This document shows, piece by piece, positions 34,686-43,119 of a DNA stretch of 64,000 nucleotides. Where the stretch lies: NCBI GenBank assembly GCA_036382855.1, contig DASVPO010000025.1, positions 76,403-140,402 of the forward strand, written 5' to 3'. Below the pieces are notes generated by a model. That model ran no database searches and was not told where the DNA came from. It saw only the letters and a list, made by a program, of their open reading frames with translations. The translations under genes and the position numbers were made by a program. Origin of the DNA: DASVTR01 sp036382855 (GTDB lineage: Bacteria > Acidobacteriota > Blastocatellia > Pyrinomonadales > Pyrinomonadaceae). How positions within the stretch are numbered: the first letter of the stretch is position 1; each line of letters begins with the position of its first letter.

Positions 34686-35837
34686 TTAATCTGCCATCAG
34701 AACCGTCAACTCACGCAGCGCTGGCGACTCGCTCGTGTCCAACTGCGGCGACTGTTCACGGTTAACGTGGCGATAGAGAATGTCGCGCTGCTGCGGCTTG
34801 AAGCCAGCCTCGCGAATCAGGTAGCGCAGCATCTTTTCGTCGGCCACATTGCTTGCGCCCGCCGCCGAGACGACGTTCTCTTCAATCATAATCGAACCCA
34901 TGTCGTCGGCCCCGAAACGCAGCGCGACCTGACCAAGCCGCAAGCCCTGTGTTAACCAAGAAGACTGGAAATGCTCTACGTTGTCTAGAAAGAGACGCGA
35001 GACAGAGAGCATTTTGAGATAGTCAATGCCGGTCGGCTCTTCCTTGATGCGTCGGCCGAGGGCCGTGTTCTCGCGCTGGAACGTCCAGGGGATGAAGGCT
35101 GTGAAGCCTCCTGTCTCGTCCTGCAAGTCACGCAGGCGTTGCAGGTGTCGGACGCGGTGGACGACCGTGTCGCCTATGCCAAACATCATCGTTGCGGTCG
35201 TGCGCAAACCGACGCGGTGCGCGGCGCGCATCACAGCGAGCCATTCGTCCGTGGTGCATTTGGTGGAGACGCGCTTGCGCACTTCGTCGTCCAGAATCTC
35301 GCCGCCGCCGCCGGGCAGGCTGTTGAGCCCGGCTGCTTTGAGGCGCGACATAATCGTCTCATAATCGAGGCCGGAGATGAGATGTATGTTGTGTATCTCC
35401 GGCGGCGAAAAGCAGTGTAGTTGAAAGTTGGGGTATTCTGCGTGCAGCGTGCGCAGCAAATCTTCGTACCACTCGATGCCAAAATCCGGGTGCAGCCCGC
35501 CCTGCATGAGGACGCCCGTGCCGCCGAGCGCGATGGTCTCATCAATCTTGCGGCGTATTTCATCGAGCGAGTGAACGTAGGTTTCAGCGTGCCCCGGCCT
35601 GCGGTAGAAGGCGCAGAAGGTGCAGACGACGTTGCAGACGTTCGTATAGTTGATGTTGCGGTCAATGATGTAAGTAACTATGCCGTGTGGATGCCAGCGC
35701 TTGCGAATCTCGTCGGCGGCCAGACCGATGCGAACGAAATCGTCCGACTCCAGAAGTTGTGTGCAATCGTCGGCGGTCAGGCGCTCGCCCGCCAACGCAC
35801 GTTCAAGAAGAGGCTGTATGTCAGTCTGATTTTTCAT
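34686..35837 (-). CDS. mqnC: Cyclic dehypoxanthinyl futalosine synthase (menaquinone, futalosine route)
   Basis: 383 residues, radical SAM. The cluster motif C-x3-C-x2-C is at Cys68, Cys72 and Cys75 (TNVCNVVCTFCAFYRR). GVLMQGGLHPDFGIEWYEDL, NSLPGGGGEILDDEVR and GIGDTVVHRVRHLQRLRDLQ are typical of the MqnC branch rather than MqnE. It forms cyclic dehypoxanthine futalosine from dehypoxanthine futalosine in the alternative menaquinone pathway. mqnA lies 160 bases upstream in the same direction, and a strong terminator follows, so the two form a unit. The gap between them has CGCAAATCGCAAATC-like repeats but no gene. Confidence 0.94.
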   Translation of the reverse strand: MKNQTDIQPLLERALAGERLTADDCTQLLESDDFVRIGLAADEIRKRWHPHGIVTYIIDRNINYTNVCNVVCTFCAFYRRPGHAETYVHSLDEIRRKIDETIALGGTGVLMQGGLHPDFGIEWYEDLLRTLHAEYPNFQLHCFSPPEIHNIHLISGLDYETIMSRLKAAGLNSLPGGGGEILDDEVRKRVSTKCTTDEWLAVMRAAHRVGLRTTATMMFGIGDTVVHRVRHLQRLRDLQDETGGFTAFIPWTFQRENTALGRRIKEEPTGIDYLKMLSVSRLFLDNVEHFQSSWLTQGLRLGQVALRFGADDMGSIMIEENVVSAAGASNVADEKMLRYLIREAGFKPQQRDILYRHVNREQSPQLDTSESPALRELTVLMAD

Positions 35838-35997
35838 CTATCTCATCGCTCTCAAGCTTTCAAACTCGCGAACACTTAAAAGCAATTTTAGTTCCAGTCC
35901 AGTTCGTAAGCTTTCGAGCGACATTATCCGCAATCCGAATCGCAAATCGCAAATCTAAAACGGCAGAATGGCAGCTTGCTAAAGGGACGTGCACGCG

Positions 35998-36843
35998 CTA
36001 CAGGTCGAGCATACGCAACGAACGAAGGGCTGAAAGCAGTCCGTGTTTGTGCGCGAGACGGTAGTAGAGGTCGAGACCTTCGTGCATCTCAGCATCGAGC
36101 ATGTAAGAGATGTTTTCCAGCAGATACTCGCGCAGCTCCGCGCGCGACAAACGGAGCGCGTCTTCGTAACTGTTAATAATCTCTTCGACACGCGCGAGTC
36201 CTTCGTCACGCGCGCCCGCAAAATCAACTCCGCGCACGCTCTCCGCCGCAGCCTCGCGCGCCATCCACATAGCGAAGACGAAACCAAGCCCCGTATGCTC
36301 GCGCCAGAGGCTCGCCAAATCGTAAACGCGCAAAGATTCGCGCGCAAACGTCATCGCCGGGTCGCCGATGATGAGCGCGGCATCCGTCTCCTTCAGCATC
36401 GCGCCGAGGTCTGGCGCGCGCGGCCTCCATTCGGGTTCAAAGCCCAGAAACTCGCGAAAGATAATCTGGACGAGCGTGGCCGAAGTGCGCGAGGAAGTGT
36501 CGAGGGCAACGCTGCGCACGTCTTTCAGTTCAGCGTCCTTTGTGACGAGCACGACGCTGCGCACGCGCTCGCGAGAGCCGACGCAAACCTCCGGCACAAT
36601 CATTATCTCAGGAATCCTTTGATACTCTATGACCGGCACGAGCGCGGCTTCCACCTCCCCGCGCGCCAGCATGTCCGCGCAACGCGCAGGCGCAGCATCC
36701 GTCAACAGCTGCACGCTCCGGCTCCGCTCGCCGTGCGTAAAGCTCCAGATGAGCGGAGCCGAGTTTAAATAAAAAGAGGCGGCGATTCGCGGCCGGCGCT
36801 CCCTTCCGCCCTCAAGTCTCATCGCCTCTTCTATCTTTCCCAT
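35998..36843 (-). CDS. mqnA: Chorismate dehydratase (menaquinone, futalosine route)
   Basis: 281 residues of the MqnA family: RIAASFYLNSAPLIWSF near the start (the usual N-S-x-P motif), CADMLARGEVEAALVPVIEYQRIP, SVALDTSSRTSATLVQIIF, and LIIGDPAM in the middle, ending with the helical region around SYMLDAEMHEGLDLYYRLA. The enzyme dehydrates chorismate to 3-enolpyruvoylbenzoate, first step of the futalosine pathway. Together with mqnC it shows that this organism makes menaquinone by that route; mqnB, mqnD and mqnE are not in the window. The Met codon at 36822 is an alternative start. Confidence 0.92.
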   Translation of the reverse strand: MGKIEEAMRLEGGRERRPRIAASFYLNSAPLIWSFTHGERSRSVQLLTDAAPARCADMLARGEVEAALVPVIEYQRIPEIMIVPEVCVGSRERVRSVVLVTKDAELKDVRSVALDTSSRTSATLVQIIFREFLGFEPEWRPRAPDLGAMLKETDAALIIGDPAMTFARESLRVYDLASLWREHTGLGFVFAMWMAREAAAESVRGVDFAGARDEGLARVEEIINSYEDALRLSRAELREYLLENISYMLDAEMHEGLDLYYRLAHKHGLLSALRSLRMLDL

Positions 36844-36873
36844 GCGGTGATGCTAGAACAAAACCGAGTCTAA

Positions 36874-36923
36874 AGTCTAAGGCCCGAAGTCAGCATCTCG
36901 CTTACGACTCCGGGCCTGAGACT
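36874..36923 (-). terminator. Possible terminator after the metallothionein gene
   Basis: AGTCTAAGGCCCGAAGTC (36874-36891) pairs imperfectly with GACTCCGGGCCTGAGACT (36906-36923). On the minus strand a mixed T-rich tract with GGTTTTG follows. It separates the metallothionein from mqnA. Confidence 0.5.
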
Positions 36924-36993
36924 TGAGCTTGTCTTTAAGTTTAACGGTTATCGCCTGAAGGGAAACAGGCTAGAGCGCATGGACGGCGAACCG

Positions 36994-37143
36994 TTAGCGG
37001 CAGGCGGCGTGTTCGCAGCCGCAACCGATTTCCATGATGTCTTTCGCATCCCGGCAGTATTCGCTGCAATACTTGTCGTCGTTTGAAGCCGCACAACTAC
37101 AACTCGGATGAGCACACTTCTTATCTTTCTTTTCGTCTGCCAT
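36994..37143 (-). CDS. Prokaryotic metallothionein
   Basis: 49 residues from the ATG at 37141-37143 with AGAAGGA about 10 bases upstream; a longer frame to 37458 has no family match and is rejected. Eight Cys and two His follow the metallothionein spacing: KKCAHPSCSCAAS, DDKYCSEYCRDA and IGCGCEHAACR. The YCSE-x-C core is characteristic of the SmtA/BmtA family, which chelates zinc, cadmium or copper in the cytosol. It differs in spacing from cyanobacterial SmtA but keeps both Cys clusters. It stands near a cation diffusion facilitator and nickel-dependent LarA, so metal handling may be a local theme. No ArsR/SmtB-type regulator is seen. Confidence 0.85.
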   Translation of the reverse strand: MADEKKDKKCAHPSCSCAASNDDKYCSEYCRDAKDIMEIGCGCEHAACR

Positions 37144-37279
37144 CTCAACATCCTTCTTTCTCTGTTCAAGGTTGAATGTTCGGGGGCCTGTCGTTGCTTG
37201 AATTACTGACCGCCGCAGCAGGCGCGATAAAAAACAAATCGGGTCGCGCGCACGCGAGCGGCCCTCGTCATCTTCAATC

Positions 37280-37894
37280 TCAGGGCTGGTCGCTGAGAGT
37301 AATCCTGACGCGCCTACGTCTGACGGGAATCTCCAGCGTGCTGTTGACAGGCATTTGATATTGCTGCCCGTCAACTGTGAGATAAAGCGACGACGGCGCG
37401 GCTGGCGGCGCGACCTGCTGTGCGGCAGGCTCAGGCGTCTCAACCGGCCGGGTCGCATCAGGCGTGCGCGTCGTCAGGTTGGAAGCCGTGACGCGCCAGG
37501 ACGACGGCGCACATTCAAGCCGCAGCCCGGGCGCATCTATCTCCGCCGCTTCTCCGGGCGCGAGAGCGCTCAGCGTGAACAATCCTTCGCCGCAGCGCAC
37601 GCCGCCCTCCTTATAAAAAGTGACTGTGCCGGAAACGTACGTGTAAAAGTTTGTGCTGCGGTTTTCGACGACGAAGCGTACATTTTTAACGGGCGCTTCC
37701 GGCGTGCCCTGAAGAGTGCTGGTCAGCAGTGTGGACGAGAGTGCTTCACGCCCTGCTCCGTCCAGAGCAACGGCCTTTTGCGTGAGCGCCACGGGCTGCT
37801 CCGTCTGGCTCTGGGCCATTGCAGTTTCCTGCGCACGGGCCGCGAGGCTGCACACCGCGAGCGCTATGCACAGGACTATAGTTTTTATCTTCAC
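37280..37894 (-). CDS. Exported protein of unknown function
   Basis: 204 residues with a clear signal peptide (MKIKTIVLCIALAVCSLAARAQ). The central part (PVKNVRFVVENRSTNFYTYVSG, then FTLSALAPGEAAEIDAPG) looks like a small beta-sandwich, with two Cys (VRCGEG, RLECAP) that may form a disulfide. A Pro/Ala-rich linker precedes a short C-terminal strand pair (LYLTVDGQQYQMPVNS). I recognise no enzyme or binding motif. It lies between larA and the metallothionein gene in the same direction, about 97 bases after larA. Periplasmic location is inferred. Confidence 0.75.
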   Translation of the reverse strand: MKIKTIVLCIALAVCSLAARAQETAMAQSQTEQPVALTQKAVALDGAGREALSSTLLTSTLQGTPEAPVKNVRFVVENRSTNFYTYVSGTVTFYKEGGVRCGEGLFTLSALAPGEAAEIDAPGLRLECAPSSWRVTASNLTTRTPDATRPVETPEPAAQQVAPPAAPSSLYLTVDGQQYQMPVNSTLEIPVRRRRVRITLSDQP

Positions 37895-37991
37895 GCTGGA
37901 CTTCTCCTCTGTTAGGTTGATGAAAAGTATGCTGCTCTGGAATTGTAGTGCTATTGCGGAGCGGCATCAATAGAAGACGGGCGAAGCGGGG

Positions 37992-39251
37992 TTAAGAGAC
38001 GACGGGCAAGAGCGCAGCGCCGCGCGGCATGATGTAGCCACGAGCGCCGCCTTGAACCTGAGCGAGCGCCTCATCCAGCGTCCGCACAGGCGTCATACGC
38101 ATTAAGCGCACGTCCTCGTCATCCAGTTCGGAGACGAGCAGGACGCGAAAACGTTCGGCCTTCAAGAGCAGAGACCAAGCGGTCTGCCCGTTAACCTCGT
38201 AATGCTCGCGCAATCTCGCGGCGAGAGCGTCCGAATTTTCCGCCGTGAACCACTTTAGAAAGTCTGCGCGCCCGAGGCCGTCCGCACATTCGGCGGCGAG
38301 AATAATCGTGCCGCCTTCGGCGCAGGCGTAGGAAGCCATTTCCAGAGTCTTGTGCGCCTGAATCAGGTTGATGTCGAAGGGCGCGCCGCCGCAACTCGCA
38401 ATCACGACCTCGCGCCTCTCTTCTATCTTCAACGAATGTGATGCGGCATACTCCTCGCAGCCCCTCCGATGTGCAGCGCGCCAGTCTCCCGCATAGATAC
38501 GAAGGCAGCGCCCGCGCTCGTCCGTCACAGCGTTAATCAAAAATGCGGGCGCAACTGCCGAAGCTACCTGTTCGCATTCTTCATGCACGGCGTTTCCGTC
38601 GAGCAGGCCCGTGCCGACACCGGCGCGACGCCCGCCCTGCTCGAAATCAAGCGCCAGCATGTGCGTCGCCTCAATCGTGCGGACGGAGGCCAGGCCCGGA
38701 GAGACGGACTTGCGCCCGCCCGTAAAGCCCGCGAAATAATGGAAGCCGATGCCGCCCGTCAGGATAACGTGCGCGTGTTCCGTGAGCGCACGGTTAAGCT
38801 CAACGGGTGTGCCGCGCGCGGTCGTGCCGAGTTGGACGAAGTTGGACGACGTTGCGGCATCATGGTCAATCGTCTTTATCCTCTGCACGATGAAGGGCGT
38901 CAGCAACTCACGCTTCTCTTCGAGCGTGACGCGGCGATGCAAGCCCGTCGCGAAGATAATACTGATGTCGCGCGGAGAGATGCCCGATTCAATCAAACGC
39001 CGGACGAGCAGGTTAACAACCTGTGCGCTCGCGCTAGCCCTTGTAGCATCCGAGACGACGATGAGCACGCTCTCGCCCGCAGCGACAATCTCTTCGAGCG
39101 GCGGCGATTCAACCGACGCATCAATCGCCGCTCCGATTTCAACGTCCGTCAGAGCACCGCTTTCAACATCGGCGACCTCAAGCAGCCTGTAACGCGCCTC
39201 GTCGTAGTTCAAAGAGAGCGAGCCGCGTCCGTAGCCTAACTGGATTTGCAT
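37992..39251 (-). CDS. larA: LarA-family nickel-pincer enzyme (lactate racemase-like)
   Basis: 419 residues. The LarA marks are VLIVVSDATRASASAQVVN, the His pair region IKTIDHDAATSSNFVQLG, GGIGFHYFAGFTGGRKSVSP (with the Lys that tethers the cofactor in the family), and SCGGAPFDINLIQAHKTLEM. Family members racemise or epimerise 2-hydroxy acids with a nickel-pincer nucleotide. The real substrate of homologues is often not lactate. larB, larC and larE, which build the cofactor, are not in the window. A small gene lies just upstream (42 bases) and a cation diffusion facilitator before that, all in one direction. Confidence 0.88.
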   Translation of the reverse strand: MQIQLGYGRGSLSLNYDEARYRLLEVADVESGALTDVEIGAAIDASVESPPLEEIVAAGESVLIVVSDATRASASAQVVNLLVRRLIESGISPRDISIIFATGLHRRVTLEEKRELLTPFIVQRIKTIDHDAATSSNFVQLGTTARGTPVELNRALTEHAHVILTGGIGFHYFAGFTGGRKSVSPGLASVRTIEATHMLALDFEQGGRRAGVGTGLLDGNAVHEECEQVASAVAPAFLINAVTDERGRCLRIYAGDWRAAHRRGCEEYAASHSLKIEERREVVIASCGGAPFDINLIQAHKTLEMASYACAEGGTIILAAECADGLGRADFLKWFTAENSDALAARLREHYEVNGQTAWSLLLKAERFRVLLVSELDDEDVRLMRMTPVRTLDEALAQVQGGARGYIMPRGAALLPVVS

Positions 39252-39293
39252 GAGAATTTCCGACGGGGAATTTAAACGGAAGAAGACGCGCGC

Positions 39294-39536
39294 TCAAACA
39301 CCAAACTGGACGAGGGCGCGCTCTATGACGTTGAGCGAAGCGAAGTCTGTTTCGCCAGCCCGCCGTGCTTCGTTGAGCCATTGACGCAGGCGTTTCGCTT
39401 CGTCCAGCGAAGTAAGACGGCATGCTCCCGTCAGCGCCAGCGTCACTAAAGCATCGGGCGCGCCGTGTGTGACCAGCGCAGCTTGCAGCGCCGCCTGTTC
39501 GCGTATGTCCAGGGTGAGCAACAGACTGATTTCCAT
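39294..39536 (-). CDS. Small hypothetical protein upstream of larA
   Basis: 80 residues, mainly helical and Leu/Ala-rich (LDIREQAALQAALVTHGAPD, LDEAKRLRQWLNEARRAG). No signal, no membrane span, no motif that I recognise. It lies 42 bases before larA on the same strand and directly after a repeat hairpin, so co-expression with larA is plausible. The composition and codon pattern look like the neighbours, but without a family match it remains tentative. Confidence 0.5.
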   Translation of the reverse strand: MEISLLLTLDIREQAALQAALVTHGAPDALVTLALTGACRLTSLDEAKRLRQWLNEARRAGETDFASLNVIERALVQFGV

Positions 39537-39603
39537 AGTTCAGTTACATCAGTTTTCAGTTTACATTTTTCAGGACTGCTGAGAACTGTAAACTGTAAAC
39601 TAC
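39535..39603. repeat. Tandem-repeat hairpin between the CDF gene and the small gene
   Basis: The left arm has AGTTTTCAGTTTACATTTTTCAG. The right arm is CTGAGAACTGTAAACTGTAAACT, its imperfect reverse complement, based on a 7-base AGTTTAC unit. It fills the 69-base gap between the two genes and overlaps the start of the small gene. Confidence 0.65.
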
Positions 39604-39605
39604 TC

Positions 39606-40610
39606 TTATTCTCTTTCCGACCTGAAGCAAGCCATGCCTGTGTGGCAGAAGTGAAACGTTTCGTCTTCGTAGTCGGGCGTTTCCATCTGGATTGTCAGGT
39701 GATCAACGCCGAATTTCTCGTAGAGCTTGGCGCGCAACTCTTTCAAAAGCTCCGGCTGAGAGATGGCCTCCATGTGTATGACGTGCGCGCTCAGGGCTTC
39801 GCGGCCCGATGTGATGGTCCAGACGTGCAGGTCGTGGACATCCTGCACGCCGTCCGTCTTTAAAATCGCTTCTTCAACTGCCGCCAGATTAATGTGTGCG
39901 GGCGTGCCTTCCAGCAGCACGTTTGTCGAGACGCGAATCAGATTCCATGAACTCCACACGATCAGCAGCCCGATGAGCACACTCACTAAGGGGTCAATCA
40001 TGTACCAGCCGTAGATGGACATCAGCGCGCCCGCGATGATTGCTCCGACAGAGCCGAGCGCATCTCCGATGATGTGCAGCCAAGCGCCGCGCATGTTCAG
40101 GTCGTGCTCGTGCTCGCCGTGCAGCAGCCACGCGCAGGTGGCGTTAATCAAGAGTCCGCCGGTGGCGATGATGAGCATTTGCGTGCTCTTGACTTCGGGC
40201 GGAGAGGCCCAGCGCTCGTATGCTTCGTAACAGATAACGAGGGCGATGACGACGAGCGCGACGCCGTTAATCCACGCCGCCAGAATCTCCAGCCTGTAAT
40301 AACCGAACGTCTTATTCGGAGTGGCCGGGCGCGAGCCGAACCAGATAGCGACGAGCGCCAGAGCCAACGCAGCAACGTCGGCCAGCATGTGCCCCGCGTC
40401 GGCCAGCAACGTCAAAGACCCTGTCCACCACCCGCCAAACGCTTCGGCCAGCATGTAGACGCCCGTCAACAACAGCACGACGCTCAGGCGACGACGACTA
40501 CGCTCCGCGCGACCATGCTTGTGCGCGCCATGCGAATGTGCGCCGCCGCCATTGCCGCTACCGTGCGCGTGCGTCGTGCGAATCTCAACTGGAACTTCAT
40601 TGACGGCCAT
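39606..40610 (-). CDS. Cation diffusion facilitator (CzcD/ZitB-like)
   Basis: 334 residues from the ATG at 40608-40610 (the frame extends 5 codons to a TTG). The N-terminus is rich in His (GGGAHSHGAHKHG). Six membrane segments follow, with metal-site blocks SLTLLADAGHMLADVAALAL and HIIGDALGSVGAIIAG, each giving the expected H/D residues. The C-terminal cytosolic domain has AVEEAILKTDGVQDVHDLHVW and HLTIQMETP. The protein exports zinc, cobalt or nickel in exchange for protons. The presence of a metallothionein and a nickel enzyme nearby is suggestive only. Confidence 0.92.
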   Translation of the reverse strand: MAVNEVPVEIRTTHAHGSGNGGGAHSHGAHKHGRAERSRRRLSVVLLLTGVYMLAEAFGGWWTGSLTLLADAGHMLADVAALALALVAIWFGSRPATPNKTFGYYRLEILAAWINGVALVVIALVICYEAYERWASPPEVKSTQMLIIATGGLLINATCAWLLHGEHEHDLNMRGAWLHIIGDALGSVGAIIAGALMSIYGWYMIDPLVSVLIGLLIVWSSWNLIRVSTNVLLEGTPAHINLAAVEEAILKTDGVQDVHDLHVWTITSGREALSAHVIHMEAISQPELLKELRAKLYEKFGVDHLTIQMETPDYEDETFHFCHTGMACFRSERE

Positions 40611-40715
40611 AAAATAGTCAGCCAAAGTTCGAGGCCCTAAAAGCCAGAACAGGCGGACGCAAACAACCTCTCTGCCTCTTCTTCCTTGACGGCGTTTGAC
40701 TCCCGCCTTCTGCTT

Positions 40716-41933
40716 TTACTTCTGCCCGCCGCTCTTGTCCAGCGCTTGCCGGACATCTGCGATGATGTCCGTAGCATCTTCGATGCCGACGGCGAAGCGA
40801 ACGGTTGACGCAGAGACGCCCGCTGCGCGCAGTTGTTCGTCAGAGAATCCGTAGTGCGACGAGTAGAGCGGATAACTGACGAGCGTTTCCACTCCGCCGA
40901 GGCTCGGCGCGCTCTTGACCAGCCTGAGCGAATCAAAGAAGCGCTCGACCTCCGCTTCTCCGCCGACGAGGTCAACGGCAACGACGCCGCCGCCCAAACC
41001 CTTCATCTGCCGCCGCGCCAACTGATAATCAGCACTCTCTTCAAGGCCCGGATAATAGACGCGAGCGATTCTGTCATGCTCTTTGAGCGCACGCGCGAGC
41101 CTCAGCGCATTCTCGCACGCGGCGCGAACGCGCACGTCCAAGGTCTTCAGCCCGCGCGCCAGAAGATAGGCTGCCGCGGGGTCTAGGGTTGCACCCGTCA
41201 GCAGAGCGATGCGCCGCACACGCTTGATGTAGTCTGCCGTGCCGACGACCACGCCCGCCGTCAAATCCGCATGGCCGCCAAAATATTTGGTCGCGCTGTG
41301 CATCACCGCGTCCACACCGAAAGAGAGCGGGCGCTGCAAAACAGGCGTCGCAAAGGTGCTGTCAATAATAGAAAAGAGTTTGGCCTCGCGCGCAGCCTGC
41401 GCGGCCACCTCAAGGTCAACGAGCCTGTTAATAGGGTTTGCAGGCGACTCAAACCAGAAGACGCGTGAGCGTTCAGTTCGCAGTTCAGGCAGGCGCGCGA
41501 TGTCGTTGATGCTGATGAAACGGGCGCTGATAGAGAAGCGGCTTAAAACTTCCGTCAGGATTTTGACTGTGCCGCCGTAGATTGAATCGCAGGCGATAAC
41601 TTCGTCGCCAGCTTCGCAGAGCGCTGCGAGCGCGCAGAAGGTCGCGGCCGAACCCGAAGAAGTAACGACCGCACCTTCGCCGCCTTCAAGCTGTGCGATC
41701 TTCCGTTCGGCTTCGGCGACCGTCGGATTAGCATAACGAGAATAGAAGTAGCTTTCAGAAAGCTCGCCGCGAGCGTAGCGGCGCATCTCGTCGAAAGTCT
41801 CGAAGCTGTAAGTTGAAGAATGGAAGACGGGCGAGACGACTGCGCCGTGTGGCTGGCGCGCCTGCTCGCCGCCGTGCACGGCGATGGTCGCGGGCGCTTG
41901 AGCGTCCTCTTTGCGGCGTTCATCCGAAGCCAT
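40716..41933 (-). CDS. Trans-sulfuration PLP enzyme (cystathionine gamma-synthase/lyase family)
   Basis: 405 residues. The family start IAVHGGEQARQPHGAVVSPV, ESYFYSRYANPTVAEAERKIAQLEGGEGAVVTSSG, and the PLP lysine in MHSATKYFGGHADL (about Lys212) are all present, as is SLGGVETLVSYP near the end. These enzymes use pyridoxal phosphate to make or cleave cystathionine, O-acetylhomoserine or methionine. Separating synthase (MetB), lyase (MccB) and MGL is not safe from sequence alone, so no symbol is given. It lies alone, 90 bases after the CDF gene's upstream side, with no SAM riboswitch visible before it. Confidence 0.92.
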   Translation of the reverse strand: MASDERRKEDAQAPATIAVHGGEQARQPHGAVVSPVFHSSTYSFETFDEMRRYARGELSESYFYSRYANPTVAEAERKIAQLEGGEGAVVTSSGSAATFCALAALCEAGDEVIACDSIYGGTVKILTEVLSRFSISARFISINDIARLPELRTERSRVFWFESPANPINRLVDLEVAAQAAREAKLFSIIDSTFATPVLQRPLSFGVDAVMHSATKYFGGHADLTAGVVVGTADYIKRVRRIALLTGATLDPAAAYLLARGLKTLDVRVRAACENALRLARALKEHDRIARVYYPGLEESADYQLARRQMKGLGGGVVAVDLVGGEAEVERFFDSLRLVKSAPSLGGVETLVSYPLYSSHYGFSDEQLRAAGVSASTVRFAVGIEDATDIIADVRQALDKSGGQK

Positions 41934-42088
41934 AAAAGCCCACTCCTCTCCGGCGCGTTTTCCGGCCGTAACGATAAAACGAAACTGCCTCCCGTCCGCT
42001 AAGATTAGCAGATTACAGGATGCCTTAACAGTCGCGCGTCGAAGCAGAGCGCTCCGCCTGAAAGAGGACTCCGGGCTGTTAAAAGAAG

Positions 42089-42125
42089 AAGCGCAACGCA
42101 GGGAATTTTCACCTGCGTTGCGCTT
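42089..42125 (-). terminator. Rho-independent terminator after the zinc-ribbon gene
   Basis: AAGCGCAACGCAGG pairs perfectly with CCTGCGTTGCGCTT across a 9-base loop. On the minus strand CTTCTTTTAAC follows. It lies 66 bases past the stop at 42191. Confidence 0.85.
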
Positions 42126-42190
42126 GCGACGGGGAGGCCAAAGCTATGCCCGACCTTAAGAGAGAAATTGAATCTAAAGAGAGAGTGAAG

Positions 42191-43006
42191 CTAATAGGAA
42201 GCGACGTTGAGCGCCGTGTTGAAATCTCTGTAGAGTTCCTTGAAGTCGCGCGCGGCGCGTTCGAGCGCGTGCGGCAGATGCTCAAGGTCTGCGAGATTGA
42301 CGACCAGATTAACGTTGTTGACGAAGGCCGCGTGTGTGTCAAGAGTGCGTGCGGTCGGCGTCAGGTGAACGAAGAGCAGGCGGCGGCGCTGTACGGGCCT
42401 GAGCGCGTTGACTTCGCGTGTGACGAAGGCCGCGCCCTGCTCGATGGGGTCAAACTCCGCTTCGAGGATGACTACATTTAACTGCTCTTCGCGCATGCTC
42501 TCGATGGCCTGCGCCGTATCCTCTGCAACGAAAACTTCGTAGTCGTTCTCTGCCAGCAATCGCGCCACAGTCTCCCGGCGCGCGGCCGGCAGACATATAA
42601 GAGCACACTTGCGCTCGCGTCCCCAGTTGAGGAGTTTTCCTCCGCCGCGCGATTGCGCGGTGTCTGCCGATGCACCGCCGCGCTGCAACAAGTCTGCCAG
42701 CAGCCGGGCCAGATCATTCTCAACGGCTGCCTTCGGCTGGGCCAACTTTTCTATGCCCTCATCCTCTTCCGAATTTTCAAGCTTGAAGGCGGGAGCGGCC
42801 TTCGGCTGCCTGTAGCGCACGTTGTCCAGCGCAGGCGCACTACCCAGAGAGAGAGCGCTCTGGTCGGCTGGGCCGGCAGGTGCAGCGGGCGGCTGCCCGT
42901 TAATAATGTTCTGGCACTTCGGACAGCGAATCGTGAAGGCGCGGGCCGGAAGCTTCGCCTCGTCTAACTGCAAACGCGTTGAGCAACTGGAACAGATGAC
43001 AATCAT
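42191..43006 (-). CDS. Zinc-ribbon protein with receiver-like C-terminal domain
   Basis: 271 residues from the ATG at 43004-43006. The first 35 residues are an MJ0042-type zinc ribbon: ICSSCSTRL and IRCPKCQN give Cys5, Cys8, Cys28 and Cys31. A low-complexity linker runs to about residue 130. The C-terminal half (KCALICLPAARRETVARLLA, then VFVAEDTAQAIESMREEQLN, VVILEAEFDP) has the layout of a receiver domain, but the phospho-acceptor position is not clearly Asp. The upstream gene is pilT, separated by an empty repeat hairpin. Acidobacteria and myxobacteria often carry such zinc-ribbon regulators; a role in motility control is inferred from position only. Confidence 0.72.
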   Translation of the reverse strand: MIVICSSCSTRLQLDEAKLPARAFTIRCPKCQNIINGQPPAAPAGPADQSALSLGSAPALDNVRYRQPKAAPAFKLENSEEDEGIEKLAQPKAAVENDLARLLADLLQRGGASADTAQSRGGGKLLNWGRERKCALICLPAARRETVARLLAENDYEVFVAEDTAQAIESMREEQLNVVILEAEFDPIEQGAAFVTREVNALRPVQRRRLLFVHLTPTARTLDTHAAFVNNVNLVVNLADLEHLPHALERAARDFKELYRDFNTALNVASY

Positions 43007-43015
43007 AATTTTCAA

Positions 43016-43119
43016 GAAGTCAGGAGTCAGGAGTCAGAAGCCAGAAGAAAAGAAAATCAGAAGAATGTGGTTGCAGCCTCTTATTCTGAATCCTGACTCC
43101 TGACTTCTGGCTTCTGCAT
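43016..43119. repeat. Empty copy of the pilS-pilR inverted repeat
   Basis: The left arm (43017-43047) is AAGTCAGGAGTCAGG plus AGTCAGAAGCCAGAAG. The right arm (43083-43119) is TTCTGAATCCTGACTCCTG plus ACTTCTGGCTTCTGCATT, the reverse complement. The loop is about 35 bases and holds no gene. The right end CTTCTGCATT is the same as at 8755-8764. It abuts the pilT stop codon and reaches the zinc-ribbon start region. Confidence 0.75.

Noticed and set aside
37144..37458. Long N-terminal extension of the metallothionein frame
   Set aside because: The extension is basic and shows no family match, whereas a good ribosome site precedes the internal ATG.
38469..39239. 256-residue frame antisense to larA
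   Set aside because: LarA motifs are complete on the minus strand. The antisense product is Arg/Ala-rich with no family features.
41934..42088. SAM riboswitch before the trans-sulfuration enzyme
   Set aside because: No SAM-I or SAM-II core sequence is visible in the region.
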